Shown: positions 16,592 through 24,999, numbered from the stretch's first letter. The stretch: DNA of 41,643 nucleotides from Oscillospiraceae bacterium (GCA_003343845.1 QAKK01000032.1:1-41643), one strand, 5' to 3'. Notes: generated from the sequence alone by a model not told the origin. A program made the numbers and translations.

Positions 16592-17032
16592 TTATACCAC
16601 CTCTGTCTTTCCACCTGCTGCTTCTATCTTTTCCTTGGCACTCGCCGAAAAGACTGCTGCTTTCACAGTGATTTTTTTGGCAAGCTCGCCTTTGCCGAGA
16701 ACCTTGAGCGCGCCCTTGGGCTGGCTGATGACGCCTGCATCCGCAAGCACTGCCAGATCCACAACTGCGCCGTCCTCAAAACGGTTCAGTGCTTCTACGT
16801 TCACAACGGAATATTCCTTTGCGAATCTGTTGTAAAATCCTCTCTTCGGAAGCTTTCTGTAAAGAGGAAGCTGTCCGCCTTCGAAGCCCGGTCTCACGCC
16901 GCCGCCCGAGCGTGCGTTCTGACCCTTGTGACCCTTGCCGGCGGTTTTTCCGTTACCGGAACCGGTACCTCTGCCCTTGCGCCATGCAGGCGTCGTCGAG
17001 CCGGGAGCCGGTGAAAGTTCATGAAGTTTCAT
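16592..17032 (-). CDS. rplO: 50S ribosomal protein L15
   Basis: Late-assembly large-subunit protein, 146 residues. The opening MKLHELSPAPGSTTPAWRKGRG and the Gly-rich basic segment GNGKTAGKGHKGQNARSGGG identify it. AAAGGAGG upstream, about 50 bases after rpmD. It directly abuts secY. Confidence 0.98.
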   Translation of the reverse strand: MKLHELSPAPGSTTPAWRKGRGTGSGNGKTAGKGHKGQNARSGGGVRPGFEGGQLPLYRKLPKRGFYNRFAKEYSVVNVEALNRFEDGAVVDLAVLADAGVISQPKGALKVLGKGELAKKITVKAAVFSASAKEKIEAAGGKTEVV

Positions 17033-17082
17033 GATAATCCTCCTTTGTTTGATTCTTTGTGTACGGTTTGGTTCCGGAGAAC

Positions 17083-17262
17083 TTAAACCGTCTCAATCTT
17101 AACAAGGTGGGACAGTACCTTTACCTTGCCGCCGAGTACGGCATCGTTGTCGTGAACGATGCTGTCACCGATTTTATTGAGTCCGAGCGATTTTGCGGTT
17201 GCCTTCTGGTTCGGCTTTGCGCCGATCAGGCTCTTTGTAAGAACAACTTTTACCTTTTCCAT
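17083..17262 (-). CDS. rpmD: 50S ribosomal protein L30
   Basis: Small 59-residue large-subunit protein; present in Firmicutes between S5 and L15, as here. The sequence MEKVKVVLTKSLIGAKPNQKATAKSLGL is typical. ATG 17262 follows AAGGAGG; a longer in-frame start at 17319 overlaps rpsE and is rejected. Confidence 0.97.
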   Translation of the reverse strand: MEKVKVVLTKSLIGAKPNQKATAKSLGLNKIGDSIVHDNDAVLGGKVKVLSHLVKIETV

Positions 17263-17275
17263 GAAAACTACCTCC

Positions 17276-17785
17276 TTATGCCTTGATGTCGTCCACGCTC
17301 TTGTCGCGGATGGCAGCAACCTGCTCTGCGGTACGGAGCGTCTTCAGACCTTCAAAGGTCGCCTTGACGACATTGGTGGGATTGTTGGAACGGAGGCACT
17401 TTGCACGGATGTTCTTAATGCCTGCAAGCTCAAGCACGGTACGGACCGCACCGCCTGCGATGATACCGGTACCGGGAGCTGCGGGCTTCAGCAGGACTCT
17501 GCCTGCGCCGAACTCGCCGACGATCTCGTGCGGGATGGTGGAACCCTTGCGGGAAACGGTGATCATGTTCTTCTTTGCATCTTCGATTCCCTTGCGGATC
17601 GCATCCGGAACCTCGGCTGCTTTTCCGAGACCGTAGCCTACGCGGCCATTTCTGTCACCGACGACCATGATCGCGGTGAAGCGGGCAATGCGTCCGCCTT
17701 TTACGGTTTTGGAAACACGGTTGAGGGCGACCAGGCTCTCGCTGAATTCGCTGTCCTGCTTCGCCGCATCGTTTCTGTAAGCCAT
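17276..17785 (-). CDS. rpsE: 30S ribosomal protein S5
   Basis: Small-subunit protein affecting decoding accuracy, 169 residues. The S5 N-terminal dsRNA-binding fold shows VNRVSKTVKGGRIARFTAIMVVGD-type residues and the C-terminal domain shows GTGIIAGGAVRTVLELAGI. AAGGAG site; 57 bases after rplR. Confidence 0.98.
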   Translation of the reverse strand: MAYRNDAAKQDSEFSESLVALNRVSKTVKGGRIARFTAIMVVGDRNGRVGYGLGKAAEVPDAIRKGIEDAKKNMITVSRKGSTIPHEIVGEFGAGRVLLKPAAPGTGIIAGGAVRTVLELAGIKNIRAKCLRSNNPTNVVKATFEGLKTLRTAEQVAAIRDKSVDDIKA

Positions 17786-17842
17786 GTTTTTTCTCCTTAA
17801 TCAGTGATTGAAAATAAATTTCAAACCGTGTACAAACCGACC

Positions 17843-18202
17843 TCAGAACTTCAGGCCGCCCTCGCGAGCGCCTTCAGCCAGTGCCGATACACGACCGTGA
17901 TAGAGGTAACCGCCGCGGTCGAAAACGACGTTGGTGATTCCCTTTGCGATTGCTCTCTCGGCAATCATCTTGCCGACTTCGGTTGCAGACTCCTTGTTTC
18001 CGCCGTGTCCCTTGAAATCCTTTTCAAGGCTGGAAGCGGATACGAGGGTCACGCCCTTGACATCATCAATGATCTGCGCAGAAATGTTCGCGTTGGAACG
18101 ATAAACGCAAAGGCGAGGGGTTTCTGCCGTGCCGGAGATCTTGCCTCTGACTCTCGCGTGTCTCTTGAGACGCTGCGCGTTACTGTCTTTTCTTGAAACC
18201 AT
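17843..18202 (-). CDS. rplR: 50S ribosomal protein L18
   Basis: 5S rRNA-binding protein of 119 residues. The basic N-terminus RLKRHARVRGKISGTAETPRLCVYRSN and the C-terminal FDRGGYLYHGRVSALAEGAREGGL are standard. AAAGGAG precedes the ATG. Confidence 0.98.
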   Translation of the reverse strand: MVSRKDSNAQRLKRHARVRGKISGTAETPRLCVYRSNANISAQIIDDVKGVTLVSASSLEKDFKGHGGNKESATEVGKMIAERAIAKGITNVVFDRGGYLYHGRVSALAEGAREGGLKF

Positions 18203-18220
18203 CTGTGTCCACTCCTTTCA

Positions 18221-18760
18221 TTATTTACCGGTCTTACCGGCCTTACGGCGAATGTGCTCGTCCGCATATTTGATACCCTTACCGAGGTAGGGCTCAGGCG
18301 GTCTCTTCTCGCGGATCTGCGCCGCTGCCTGACCGACTGCCTGACGGTCGATGCCGTGTACGATGATGGTGTTTGCATCCGGGGTCTCATAGGTGATGCC
18401 GTTTGCTTCCTCAAAGTATACGGGGTGCGAATAACCGAGCGAGAGGGTGATCTTCTTGCCCGCCTTCTCGACCTTGTAGCCGACGCCGTTGATCTCGAGC
18501 TTCTTGGAATAGCCCTCGGTGACGCCGTGCACCATGTTGTTGATGAGCGCTCTCGTCAGACCGTGAAGCGCCTTGACTTCCTTCTCCTCGGAGGAGCGGG
18601 TAACGAGAACTTCGTTGCCCTCAACCTTGATGCCGAGGCAATGTGCGAAGCTGTCCTGCAGCTCGCCCTTGGGTCCCTTGACCGTGACCAAGTTGCCCTC
18701 GCCGACCGTAACGGTAACACCGGCGGGAATTACAACGGGCATTCTACCAATTCTTGACAT
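18221..18760 (-). CDS. rplF: 50S ribosomal protein L6
   Basis: Large-subunit protein near the sarcin-ricin loop and factor-binding site, 179 residues with two L6 repeats. MSRIGRMPVVIPAGV at the N-terminus and the C-terminal EPYLGKGIKYADEHIRRKAGKTGK-type tail (KGIKY..E..RRK.GK) are diagnostic. AAGGAGG site; 18 bases after rpsH. Confidence 0.98.
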   Translation of the reverse strand: MSRIGRMPVVIPAGVTVTVGEGNLVTVKGPKGELQDSFAHCLGIKVEGNEVLVTRSSEEKEVKALHGLTRALINNMVHGVTEGYSKKLEINGVGYKVEKAGKKITLSLGYSHPVYFEEANGITYETPDANTIIVHGIDRQAVGQAAAQIREKRPPEPYLGKGIKYADEHIRRKAGKTGK

Positions 18761-18778
18761 ATCCGTATCCCTCCTTGA

Positions 18779-19174
18779 TTACCATACAAAGGCAAGCACT
18801 TCGCCGCCGACGTTCTCTTTGCGAGCCTGTCTGTCGGTCATGATGCCCTTGGAAGTGGAAACGATCGCAATACCGAGGCCGTTCATGACCTTCGGCATAT
18901 CCTCGCAGTTCGAGTAGATGCGGAGACCCGGCTTGGATACGCGGCGCAGACCGTGAATGACCTTCTGCTTGCCGACGTACTTCAGCGTGATGCGGATCAC
19001 ACCCTGCTTGCCGTCTTCAATGATCTGATAGCTCTTGATGTAGCCCTCGGAAAGAAGAATCTCGGCGATCGCGCGCTTCATGTTGGATGCAGGGATGTCC
19101 ACCGTCTCGTGCTTTGCGTCGTTCGCATTTCTGATGCGGGTGAGCATATCTGCAATTACGTCTGAAATTTGCAT
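18779..19174 (-). CDS. rpsH: 30S ribosomal protein S8
   Basis: 16S rRNA-binding protein of 131 residues; in some bacteria it represses the spc operon. MQISDVIADMLTRIRNAN at the N-terminus and STSKGIMTDRQARKENVGGEVLAFVW at the C-terminus fit (conserved STS.G..T...A...GGE). ATG 19174 is preceded by AAGGAGG; a start at 19195 lies before that site. An unusually long 136-base gap precedes it. Confidence 0.98.
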   Translation of the reverse strand: MQISDVIADMLTRIRNANDAKHETVDIPASNMKRAIAEILLSEGYIKSYQIIEDGKQGVIRITLKYVGKQKVIHGLRRVSKPGLRIYSNCEDMPKVMNGLGIAIVSTSKGIMTDRQARKENVGGEVLAFVW

Positions 19175-19209
19175 TTTAATATCCTCCTTATGCAAGTTAA
19201 GTTCTTGCT

Positions 19210-19303
19210 GCCGGGCTTTGCCCGACGGCTAATCGGTGGTTAAAGCGGAAACCGTGCTCCGCTTTCCTTCCGATAAGATGGGAGATTTACCGGCATGCGC
19301 CGG
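19210..19303 (-). other. Three-hairpin spacer between rpsN and rpsH
   Basis: The 136-base gap holds three separate stem-loops: CGGGC/GCCCG (19212-19224), AAAGCGGA/TCCGCTTT (19242-19265, perfect 8 bp) and CCGGC/GCCGG (19290-19303). No open reading frame with a ribosome binding site is seen. Most other junctions in this operon are 1-60 bases, so the spacer stands out. Possible roles are internal processing or S8-linked regulation, both speculative. Confidence 0.5.
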
Positions 19304-19310
19304 ACGGTTT

Positions 19311-19496
19311 TTACCAGCTTGCCTTCTTTACGCCCGGGATCTCGCCCTTGTATGCGAGCTCACGGAAGCAGATACGGCAGATGCCGTACTTGCGGAGATA
19401 GGCATGGGGACGGCCGCAGATCTTGCATCTGTTGTATTCTCTCGTCGAGAACTTCTGCGGTCTCTGCTGCTTCAGGATCATCGATTTCTTTGCCAT
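19311..19496 (-). CDS. rpsN: 30S ribosomal protein S14, zinc type
   Basis: Short (61-residue) type Z S14, as in Gram-positives. Zinc ligands are visible as C24-x2-C27 (CKICGRPHAYLRKYGICRIC) and C40-x2-C43. MAKKSMILKQQRPQKFSTREY is the usual opening. GGAGGGG precedes the ATG. Confidence 0.98.
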   Translation of the reverse strand: MAKKSMILKQQRPQKFSTREYNRCKICGRPHAYLRKYGICRICFRELAYKGEIPGVKKASW

Positions 19497-19511
19497 TGTT
19501 CAGTCCCCTCC

Positions 19512-20051
19512 TTATTTCGCAAACGGAGCGCCCATCAGGGTGAGCAGCTCTCTTGCTTCTTCGTCGGTGTTTGCGGTGGTGACAAAGATGATGTCCATAC
19601 CGCGAACCTTCTCGACCTTGTCGTACTCGATCTCAGGGAAGATCAGCTGTTCCTTCAGACCCAGTGCGTAGTTGCCTCTGCCGTCGAACGCGTTGGGGTT
19701 GATACCCTTGAAGTCGCGGACGCGGGGCAGCGCCAGGTTGAACAGCTTATCCATGAACTCGTACATATTCTCGCCGCGAAGCGTGACCTTGACGCCGATC
19801 TTCACGCCCTCACGGAGCTTGAAGTTTGCGACCGACTTCTTCGCGTAGGTCGGAACTGCCTTCTGACCGGTGATCATCGTAATCTCTTCGATGATGCTGT
19901 CGATAACCTTGGAGTTTTCCTTTGCATCGCCTGCGCCGACGTTGACAACGATCTTGTCAAACTTCGGGATCTGCATGGGGCTCTTGTAGTTGAACTTCTT
20001 CATGAGTGCAGGAGCAACATCGTTCTTATACATTTCAGCATATCTGGACAT
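19512..20051 (-). CDS. rplE: 50S ribosomal protein L5
   Basis: 5S rRNA- and P-tRNA-contacting protein of 179 residues. The segments MQIPKFDKIVVNVGAGDA, ITGQKAVPTYAKKSVANFKLREG and GRGNYALGLKEQLIFPEI are characteristic of L5. AAGGAGG site, 16 bases after rplX. Confidence 0.98.
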   Translation of the reverse strand: MSRYAEMYKNDVAPALMKKFNYKSPMQIPKFDKIVVNVGAGDAKENSKVIDSIIEEITMITGQKAVPTYAKKSVANFKLREGVKIGVKVTLRGENMYEFMDKLFNLALPRVRDFKGINPNAFDGRGNYALGLKEQLIFPEIEYDKVEKVRGMDIIFVTTANTDEEARELLTLMGAPFAK

Positions 20052-20067
20052 GACTTACTGCACCTCC

Positions 20068-20385
20068 TTAAAGTTCAGCGCCGCACTTGACGCAGACACG
20101 GATCTTCTTGCCGTCCTGGGTCTTGTGTGCGACTCTCGTGGCCTTGCCGCACTTCTCGCAGAAAAGCTGAACCTTATCCGCATAGATGGCGCCTTCGACC
20201 TTCAGAATGCCGCCTGCTTCGCCCTGCTTACGGGGCTTTGCATGCTTGGTGACGACGTTCACGCCGTCAACGATGATTTTTCTCTCCGCGGGAGAGACCT
20301 TGAGAACTTTACCCTTCTTGCCTTTATCGTCGCCGGATATAACAACAACGGTATCGTCCTTCTTTACATGAAGTTTTTCTGCCAT
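20068..20385 (-). CDS. rplX: 50S ribosomal protein L24
   Basis: Assembly initiator of the large subunit, 105 residues, with an N-terminal KOW motif (VKKDDTVVVISGDDKGKKGKVL) and the C-terminal GKATRVAHKTQDGKKIRVCVKCG. The latter includes a cysteine-rich end (CEKC and CVKC) common in clostridial L24. AAGGAGG site. Confidence 0.98.
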   Translation of the reverse strand: MAEKLHVKKDDTVVVISGDDKGKKGKVLKVSPAERKIIVDGVNVVTKHAKPRKQGEAGGILKVEGAIYADKVQLFCEKCGKATRVAHKTQDGKKIRVCVKCGAEL

Positions 20386-20404
20386 TTTGTGTTACCTCCT
20401 TCGA

Positions 20405-20773
20405 TTAAAGTACTTCGGGTGCGAGCGAGAGGATCTTCAGGAAGTCCTTCTCGCGAAGCTCTCTTGCGACAGGCCCGAAAATACGGGTACCCTTCGGGGT
20501 ATTGTCGTCCTTGATGATAACGGCTGCGTTCTCGTCAAACTTGATGTAGGAGCCGTCCGCACGGCGGAGACCCTTTACGCTTCTGACAACGACTGCCTTA
20601 ACGACTTCGCCTTTTTTAACAACGCCGCCCGGCGCCGCTTTCTTGACGGCGCAGACTACGATGTCGCCGATGTTGGCGTATCTGCGGCCAGTACCGCCGA
20701 GTACGCGAATGCACATCAGTTCCTTCGCACCGGTGTTGTCGGCAACTTTCATTAATGTTTGTTGCTGAATCAC
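20405..20773 (-). CDS. rplN: 50S ribosomal protein L14
   Basis: Inter-subunit-face protein of 122 residues. It starts at GTG 20771-20773 (reading MIQQQTLMKVADNTGAKE), with AAAGGAGGA upstream; no in-frame ATG fits the conserved N-terminus. RRYANIGDIVVCAVKKA and the C-terminal ELREKDFLKILSLAPEVL confirm it. Confidence 0.97.
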   Translation of the reverse strand: MIQQQTLMKVADNTGAKELMCIRVLGGTGRRYANIGDIVVCAVKKAAPGGVVKKGEVVKAVVVRSVKGLRRADGSYIKFDENAAVIIKDDNTPKGTRIFGPVARELREKDFLKILSLAPEVL

Positions 20774-20830
20774 TTAACGTATCCTCCTTTTTCAGCAAGT
20801 TCTTTGACCTGCCTACTGAATTTCCGGCTA

Positions 20831-21091
20831 TTATTTAGCCTTCTCAATGATAGATACAAGTCTCCATCTCTTCGTTGCGGAAAGAGGTCTTGTTTCCATA
20901 ACGGCGACCTTATCACCGACGCCGCACTCGTTCTTCTCGTCATGAACATGAAGCTTCTTCGTGGTCTTGACGATCTTGCCGTACTTGGGATGCTTGATGT
21001 TATCTTCGATAGCGACGACAATGGTCTTGTCCATCTTATCGCTGACAACCTTACCCACTCTTGTCTTTCTAAGGTTTCTTTCCATCTTCAT
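20831..21091 (-). CDS. rpsQ: 30S ribosomal protein S17
   Basis: Primary 16S rRNA-binding OB-fold protein, 86 residues. RNLRKTRVGKVVSDKMDKTIVVAIE and the later KYGKIVKTTKKLHVHDEKN are diagnostic. The site is GGGGTGA. The next gene, rplN, follows after 57 bases. Confidence 0.98.
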   Translation of the reverse strand: MKMERNLRKTRVGKVVSDKMDKTIVVAIEDNIKHPKYGKIVKTTKKLHVHDEKNECGVGDKVAVMETRPLSATKRWRLVSIIEKAK

Positions 21092-21098
21092 TCACCCC

Positions 21099-21287
21099 TT
21101 ATGCATTCTTCTCTTGAAGAACGGTCATTACACGTGCGATGTCCTTCTTCACATCCGAGATCTTGTGCGGATTGTCAAGCTGGTTGATCGCATGCTGGAA
21201 ACGGAGATTAAAAAGCTCGCTCTTCAGCTCTTTGAGCTTTGCCTGGAGCTGGTCGGCAGTCATGTCTCTGAGTTCTGTAACCTTCAT
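21099..21287 (-). CDS. rpmC: 50S ribosomal protein L29
   Basis: Tunnel-exit protein near the SRP and trigger factor docking site, 62 residues in two long helices. MKVTELRDMTADQLQAKLKELK and LRFQHAINQLDNPHKI are typical. GGGGAGGA inside the end of rplP serves as its site; the gap is 3 bases. Confidence 0.97.
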   Translation of the reverse strand: MKVTELRDMTADQLQAKLKELKSELFNLRFQHAINQLDNPHKISDVKKDIARVMTVLQEKNA

Positions 21288-21290
21288 GGC

Positions 21291-21722
21291 TTATTCCTCC
21301 CCAACTTCTTCTGTAGTTTCCTTCTTCATGAACTTGCACTTGATCGGAAGCTTGTGGCCTGCAAGACGCATTGCCTCACGGGCGATATCCTCAGTTACAC
21401 CGTCCATCTCGAAGAGGACTCTGCCCGGCTTAACGACCGCTACCCAGTACTCGGGCGAGCCCTTACCGGAACCCATTCGGGTCTCGGCAGGCTTCTCGGT
21501 GATCGGCTTGTCGGGGAAAATCTTGATCCAGACCTGACCGCCGCGGCGGATGTAACGCGTCATTGCGATACGGGCAGCCTCGATCTGGTTGCTGGTGATC
21601 CATGCGGGTTCGGTGGCAACAAGACCGTAAGAACCATTCGTGATGGTGTTACCGCGCATTGCCTTACCGGTAAGTCTGCCGCGATGAACGCGACGGTACT
21701 TAACTCTCTTAGGCATTAACAT
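21291..21722 (-). CDS. rplP: 50S ribosomal protein L16
   Basis: Large-subunit protein at the A-site tRNA region, 143 residues. MLMPKRVKYRRVHRGRLTGKA at the N-terminus and RMGSGKGSPEYWVAVVKPGRVLFE are diagnostic. The arginine that YcfD-type oxygenases hydroxylate in other bacteria falls in the RMGSGKG region. Start and rpsC stop share one base. Confidence 0.98.
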   Translation of the reverse strand: MLMPKRVKYRRVHRGRLTGKAMRGNTITNGSYGLVATEPAWITSNQIEAARIAMTRYIRRGGQVWIKIFPDKPITEKPAETRMGSGKGSPEYWVAVVKPGRVLFEMDGVTEDIAREAMRLAGHKLPIKCKFMKKETTEEVGEE

Positions 21723-22513
21723 TATCGGTTGCCCCCTTCCGTCTTATTTCCGTTCGGATTCGGATTTCTTCTGCCGTCACGCGGGCGTCTGTCACCGCTG
21801 CGGTTATCGCGTCTGTCGCGATTGTCGCGGCGGGGCGGACGTCTGTCGTCACGTGCCTGTGCCTGACGGTTGACCTCGGAGAGCACTTCGCCGCGGTAGA
21901 TCCAGACCTTAACGCCGATCTTGCCGTAGGTGGTGTTTGCTTCCCAGAAACCGTACTCGATGTCCGCACGCAGCGTCTGCAGCGGAATGGTGCCTTCGTG
22001 GTAGTGCTCTACGCGTGCGATTTCCGCGCCGCCGAGACGACCGCTGCAAGTCACCTTGATACCCTTTGCGCCGAGGCGCATCGTTCTGCCGATCGCCTGC
22101 TTCATAGCACGGCGGAAGGAGGTTCTCTTCTCAAGCTGGAGCGCGATGCTTTCCGCAACGAGCTGTGCATTGAGATCGGGGTTCTTGACTTCAACAACGT
22201 TGACAACAACGTTTTCAGCCGGCATTTCGAGAACGCCTGCGATGTCGAGCTTCAGCTTGTCGATCTCCGCACCGCCGCGGCCGATGACAACGCCCGGCTT
22301 TGCGCAGTGAATGAAGACCTTCACGCGGTTGGCGTCGCGCTCGATCTCAATCTTCGGCACGCCTGCGCCCTGAAGCTTCTCCTTCAGATACTTTCTCAGC
22401 TTATAGTCGGATACGAGCGTATCGCCGAAGACTTCATCCTTCGCGAACCATCTCGAATCCCAGTTCTTGATTACGCCCACACGGAGACCGTGGGGATTCA
22501 CTTTCTGACCCAT
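21722..22513 (-). CDS. rpsC: 30S ribosomal protein S3 with long disordered tail
   Basis: mRNA-entry protein of the small subunit, 263 residues. MGQKVNPHGLRVGVIKNWDSRW, the KH-domain loop VVIGRGGAEIDKL and the C-terminal GKIGVKVWIYRGEVL are standard. After about residue 217 a low-complexity tail of roughly 45 residues follows, rich in Arg, Asp, Asn and Gly (RRDNRDRRDNRSGDRR). It is longer than in many S3 proteins. AAAGGAGG site. Confidence 0.98.
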   Translation of the reverse strand: MGQKVNPHGLRVGVIKNWDSRWFAKDEVFGDTLVSDYKLRKYLKEKLQGAGVPKIEIERDANRVKVFIHCAKPGVVIGRGGAEIDKLKLDIAGVLEMPAENVVVNVVEVKNPDLNAQLVAESIALQLEKRTSFRRAMKQAIGRTMRLGAKGIKVTCSGRLGGAEIARVEHYHEGTIPLQTLRADIEYGFWEANTTYGKIGVKVWIYRGEVLSEVNRQAQARDDRRPPRRDNRDRRDNRSGDRRPRDGRRNPNPNGNKTEGGNR

Positions 22514-22535
22514 CTGTTCGTTAACCTCCTTTTAC

Positions 22536-22871
22536 TCAAACTCTTTCCTTGACGGTAATGGTAACATGGCTCGTTCTCTTCAGGATTCTGAACGCTCTGC
22601 CCTGTGCTCTCGGCATAATTCTCTTGAGAATCGGACCGGGGCATACGAAGCATTCGGAAACATAGAGCTTGGATGCGTCCATGTTGAAATTGTTTTCTGC
22701 ATTTGCGACTGCACTTCTCAGCAGCTTGGTGAGATACTCGGATGCACTCTTGGGGGTATTCTTGAGAATAGCCATTGCCTGTGCAACATCTTTGCCTCTG
22801 ATGAGGTCAAGCACGATCTTCACCTTTCTGGGAGAAATTCTCGCATATTTAAGATGCGCTTTTGCTTCCAT
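22536..22871 (-). CDS. rplV: 50S ribosomal protein L22
   Basis: Tunnel-wall protein whose beta-hairpin lines the constriction; 111 residues. AHLKYARISPRKVKIVLDLIRGK and the hairpin MPRAQGRAFRILKRTSHVTITV are diagnostic. GGGAGG precedes the ATG, with 46 bases after rpsS. Confidence 0.98.
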   Translation of the reverse strand: MEAKAHLKYARISPRKVKIVLDLIRGKDVAQAMAILKNTPKSASEYLTKLLRSAVANAENNFNMDASKLYVSECFVCPGPILKRIMPRAQGRAFRILKRTSHVTITVKERV

Positions 22872-22917
22872 TTAAGGCTTTGCCTCCCTTCGCTTTTATG
22901 CGATCTGAAATTTTTGA

Positions 22918-23199
22918 TTATTTGCCGTTGTTCGAGGTCTTAGAACCTGCGTGACCCTTAAAAGTTCTGGTAGGTGCGAACTCGCCCAGCTTGCGTCCGA
23001 CCATATCCTCGGTGACATACACCGGAATATGCTTTCTGCCGTCATGTACAGCAATCGTATGGCCGACAAACTCAGGGAAAATCGTAGACGCACGCGACCA
23101 GGTTTTGAGAACCTTCTTTTCGCCCTTTTCGTTCATAGCAACAACTCTGTTGTAGAGCTTCTCTTCAACATAGGGCGCCTTTTTAAGACTTCTGCTCAT
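22918..23199 (-). CDS. rpsS: 30S ribosomal protein S19
   Basis: Head protein that pairs with S13, 93 residues. MSRSLKKAPYVEEKLYNRV, SRASTIFPEFVGHTIAVHDGRKH and GRKLGEFAPTRTFKGHAG are characteristic. AGAGAGG site. Confidence 0.98.
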   Translation of the reverse strand: MSRSLKKAPYVEEKLYNRVVAMNEKGEKKVLKTWSRASTIFPEFVGHTIAVHDGRKHIPVYVTEDMVGRKLGEFAPTRTFKGHAGSKTSNNGK

Positions 23200-23231
23200 T
23201 TACTGTGCCTCTCTTTCTGCGTTATTCGCCA

Positions 23232-24062
23232 TTACTTGCTGTTTCTGCGCTTTACGATGAACTTGTTCGTTCTCGCCTTCGTGTTTCTCGTCTTATAACC
23301 CAGAGCAGGCTTGCCCCACGGGGTTACAGGACCGGGACGACCGATCGGCGCACGACCTTCACCACCACCGTGCGGGTGGTCGCAGGGGTTCATGACCGAA
23401 CCGCGGACGGTAGGACGAATACCCTTATGACGGGTCTTACCTGCCTTACCGACCTTCACGGTGTCGTGCTCAATGTTGCCGACCTGACCGATCGTTGCCT
23501 TGCAGTCGAGGCGGATGATGCGAACTTCGCCCGAGGGAAGTCTGACCTGCGCAACGCCGTCTTCCTTCGCCATGAGCTGTGCAGCGCAGCCCGCGCTGCG
23601 GACGAGCTGACCGCCCTTGCCGGGGTAAAGCTCGATGTTGTAGATGAAAGTACCGACCGGGATGTTTGCCACGGGAAGCGTGTTGCCCGGCTTGATGTCT
23701 GCGTCGGCTGCCGAATAAACGACGTCGCCGTCGGTCAGACCTATGGGAGCCACAACGTAGCTCTTCGTGCCATCCTCATATTCGAGAAGCGCGATGTAAG
23801 CGGTTCTGTTCGGGTCATACTCAACGCCGATGACCTTCGCAGCACCTTCCGTCTGGCGCTTGAAGTCGATGATTCTGTACTTCTGCTTGTTTCCGCCGCC
23901 CTTGTGACGAACCGTGATTCTGCCGTAGCTGTTACGACCGGAGTTCTTCTTCTTGATGACGACCAGGCTCTTCTCAGGAGTGAACTTCGTCAGCTCCTCG
24001 AAGGTCGGCACCGTCATACCGCGGCGGCCGTTCGTTGTCGGCTTATACTTAATAGTAGGCAT
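23232..24062 (-). CDS. rplB: 50S ribosomal protein L2
   Basis: Core protein of the peptidyl-transferase region, 276 residues. MPTIKYKPTTNGRRGMTV, the SH3-like central part, and the conserved C-terminal GGGEGRAPIGRP with the catalytic-region histidine in CDHPHGGGEG are visible. TAGGAGGA site. Confidence 0.98.
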   Translation of the reverse strand: MPTIKYKPTTNGRRGMTVPTFEELTKFTPEKSLVVIKKKNSGRNSYGRITVRHKGGGNKQKYRIIDFKRQTEGAAKVIGVEYDPNRTAYIALLEYEDGTKSYVVAPIGLTDGDVVYSAADADIKPGNTLPVANIPVGTFIYNIELYPGKGGQLVRSAGCAAQLMAKEDGVAQVRLPSGEVRIIRLDCKATIGQVGNIEHDTVKVGKAGKTRHKGIRPTVRGSVMNPCDHPHGGGEGRAPIGRPGPVTPWGKPALGYKTRNTKARTNKFIVKRRNSK

Positions 24063-24082
24063 TCTGTTCTATCCTCCTATTC

Positions 24083-24376
24083 TCAGTTCATGCTGTCGAA
24101 GAACGCGATGGTCTTCGACGAAGGCTTCAGCGAAACGATAGCCTTTTTCCATTCGCCCGAGTAGCCGGCGTGAACACCGAGTCTCTTGGGCTTCTTCTTC
24201 ATGCTGATCGTGTTTACGCTTGCGACCTCAACGCCGAACATCTCTTCGATCGCTGCTGCGATCTCGGGCTTCGTTGCGTCGGGCTGTACCTTGAATACAT
24301 AACGCTTGTCGGCAAGCATATCCATGCTTCTCTCAGTGATGATAGGCTTAATGATAATGTCCTGTGAAAGTTTCAT
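24083..24376 (-). CDS. rplW: 50S ribosomal protein L23
   Basis: Tunnel-exit protein and chaperone docking site, 97 residues. IIIKPIITERSMDMLADKRYVFKV and the central GVEVASVNTISMKKKPKRLG are typical. Its ATG shares a base with the rplD stop (TAATG), with GGAGG inside rplD. Confidence 0.98.
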   Translation of the reverse strand: MKLSQDIIIKPIITERSMDMLADKRYVFKVQPDATKPEIAAAIEEMFGVEVASVNTISMKKKPKRLGVHAGYSGEWKKAIVSLKPSSKTIAFFDSMN

Positions 24377-24999
24377 TATGCATATACCTCCTCAATCTTC
24401 TTAACAGCAGCCTCTGCTACGACGAGCGTATCGCAGTTCAGGATGTCGAAAACATTGATGGAGTTGTAAACCGTGGTGTTGACACCCTCAATGTTGTCGC
24501 AGCTCTTGACGACCTTTGCATCGACCTCGGGGAGGACGACCAGCGCCTTCTTGTCGGCGCCGATTGCGTTCAGCATGCCAACCATCGTCTTCGTCTTGAA
24601 AGCGTCGGTTGCGATGTTGTTCACAACGATCATCTTGCCGTCTGCGACCTTGGAGGACAGTGCGCTGAACAGTGCTGTTCTTCTGGTCTTCTTCGTAATG
24701 GTGATTCTGTAGCTGCGGGGCTTCGGGCCGAGTGCTACGCCGCCGTGCGTCCACTGCGGCGAACGCGTGGAACCCTGGCGTGCTCTGCCAGTGCCCTTCT
24801 GCTTCCAGGGCTTCTTGCCGCCGCCGCTAACCTCGGTGCGGGTGAGCGTGGACTGCGTGCCCTGTCTCTGGTTTGCCAGATAAGCCTTAACAGCGGTATG
24901 GAGGACAGCGCCGTTTACTTCCGCGCCGAACACTTTATCGCTGAGCGTGAGCGTGCTCACTTCCTTACCGGACATATCAACAACTTTAATCGTAGGCAT
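24376..24999 (-). CDS. rplD: 50S ribosomal protein L4
   Basis: Tunnel protein and, in E. coli, the repressor of the S10 operon; 207 residues. The long loop QGTQSTLTRTEVSGGGKKPWKQKGTGRARQGS region (K-PW-QKGTGRAR) and the C-terminal globular domain are standard. GGAAGGAGG site; 18 bases after rplC. Confidence 0.98.
   Translation of the reverse strand: MPTIKVVDMSGKEVSTLTLSDKVFGAEVNGAVLHTAVKAYLANQRQGTQSTLTRTEVSGGGKKPWKQKGTGRARQGSTRSPQWTHGGVALGPKPRSYRITITKKTRRTALFSALSSKVADGKMIVVNNIATDAFKTKTMVGMLNAIGADKKALVVLPEVDAKVVKSCDNIEGVNTTVYNSINVFDILNCDTLVVAEAAVKKIEEVYA

Noticed and set aside
15299..17014. Long plus-strand frame opposite secY and rplO
   Set aside because: Composition rich in Asp, Arg, His and Gln reflects the antisense of hydrophobic codons; there is no ribosome binding site or recognisable domain.
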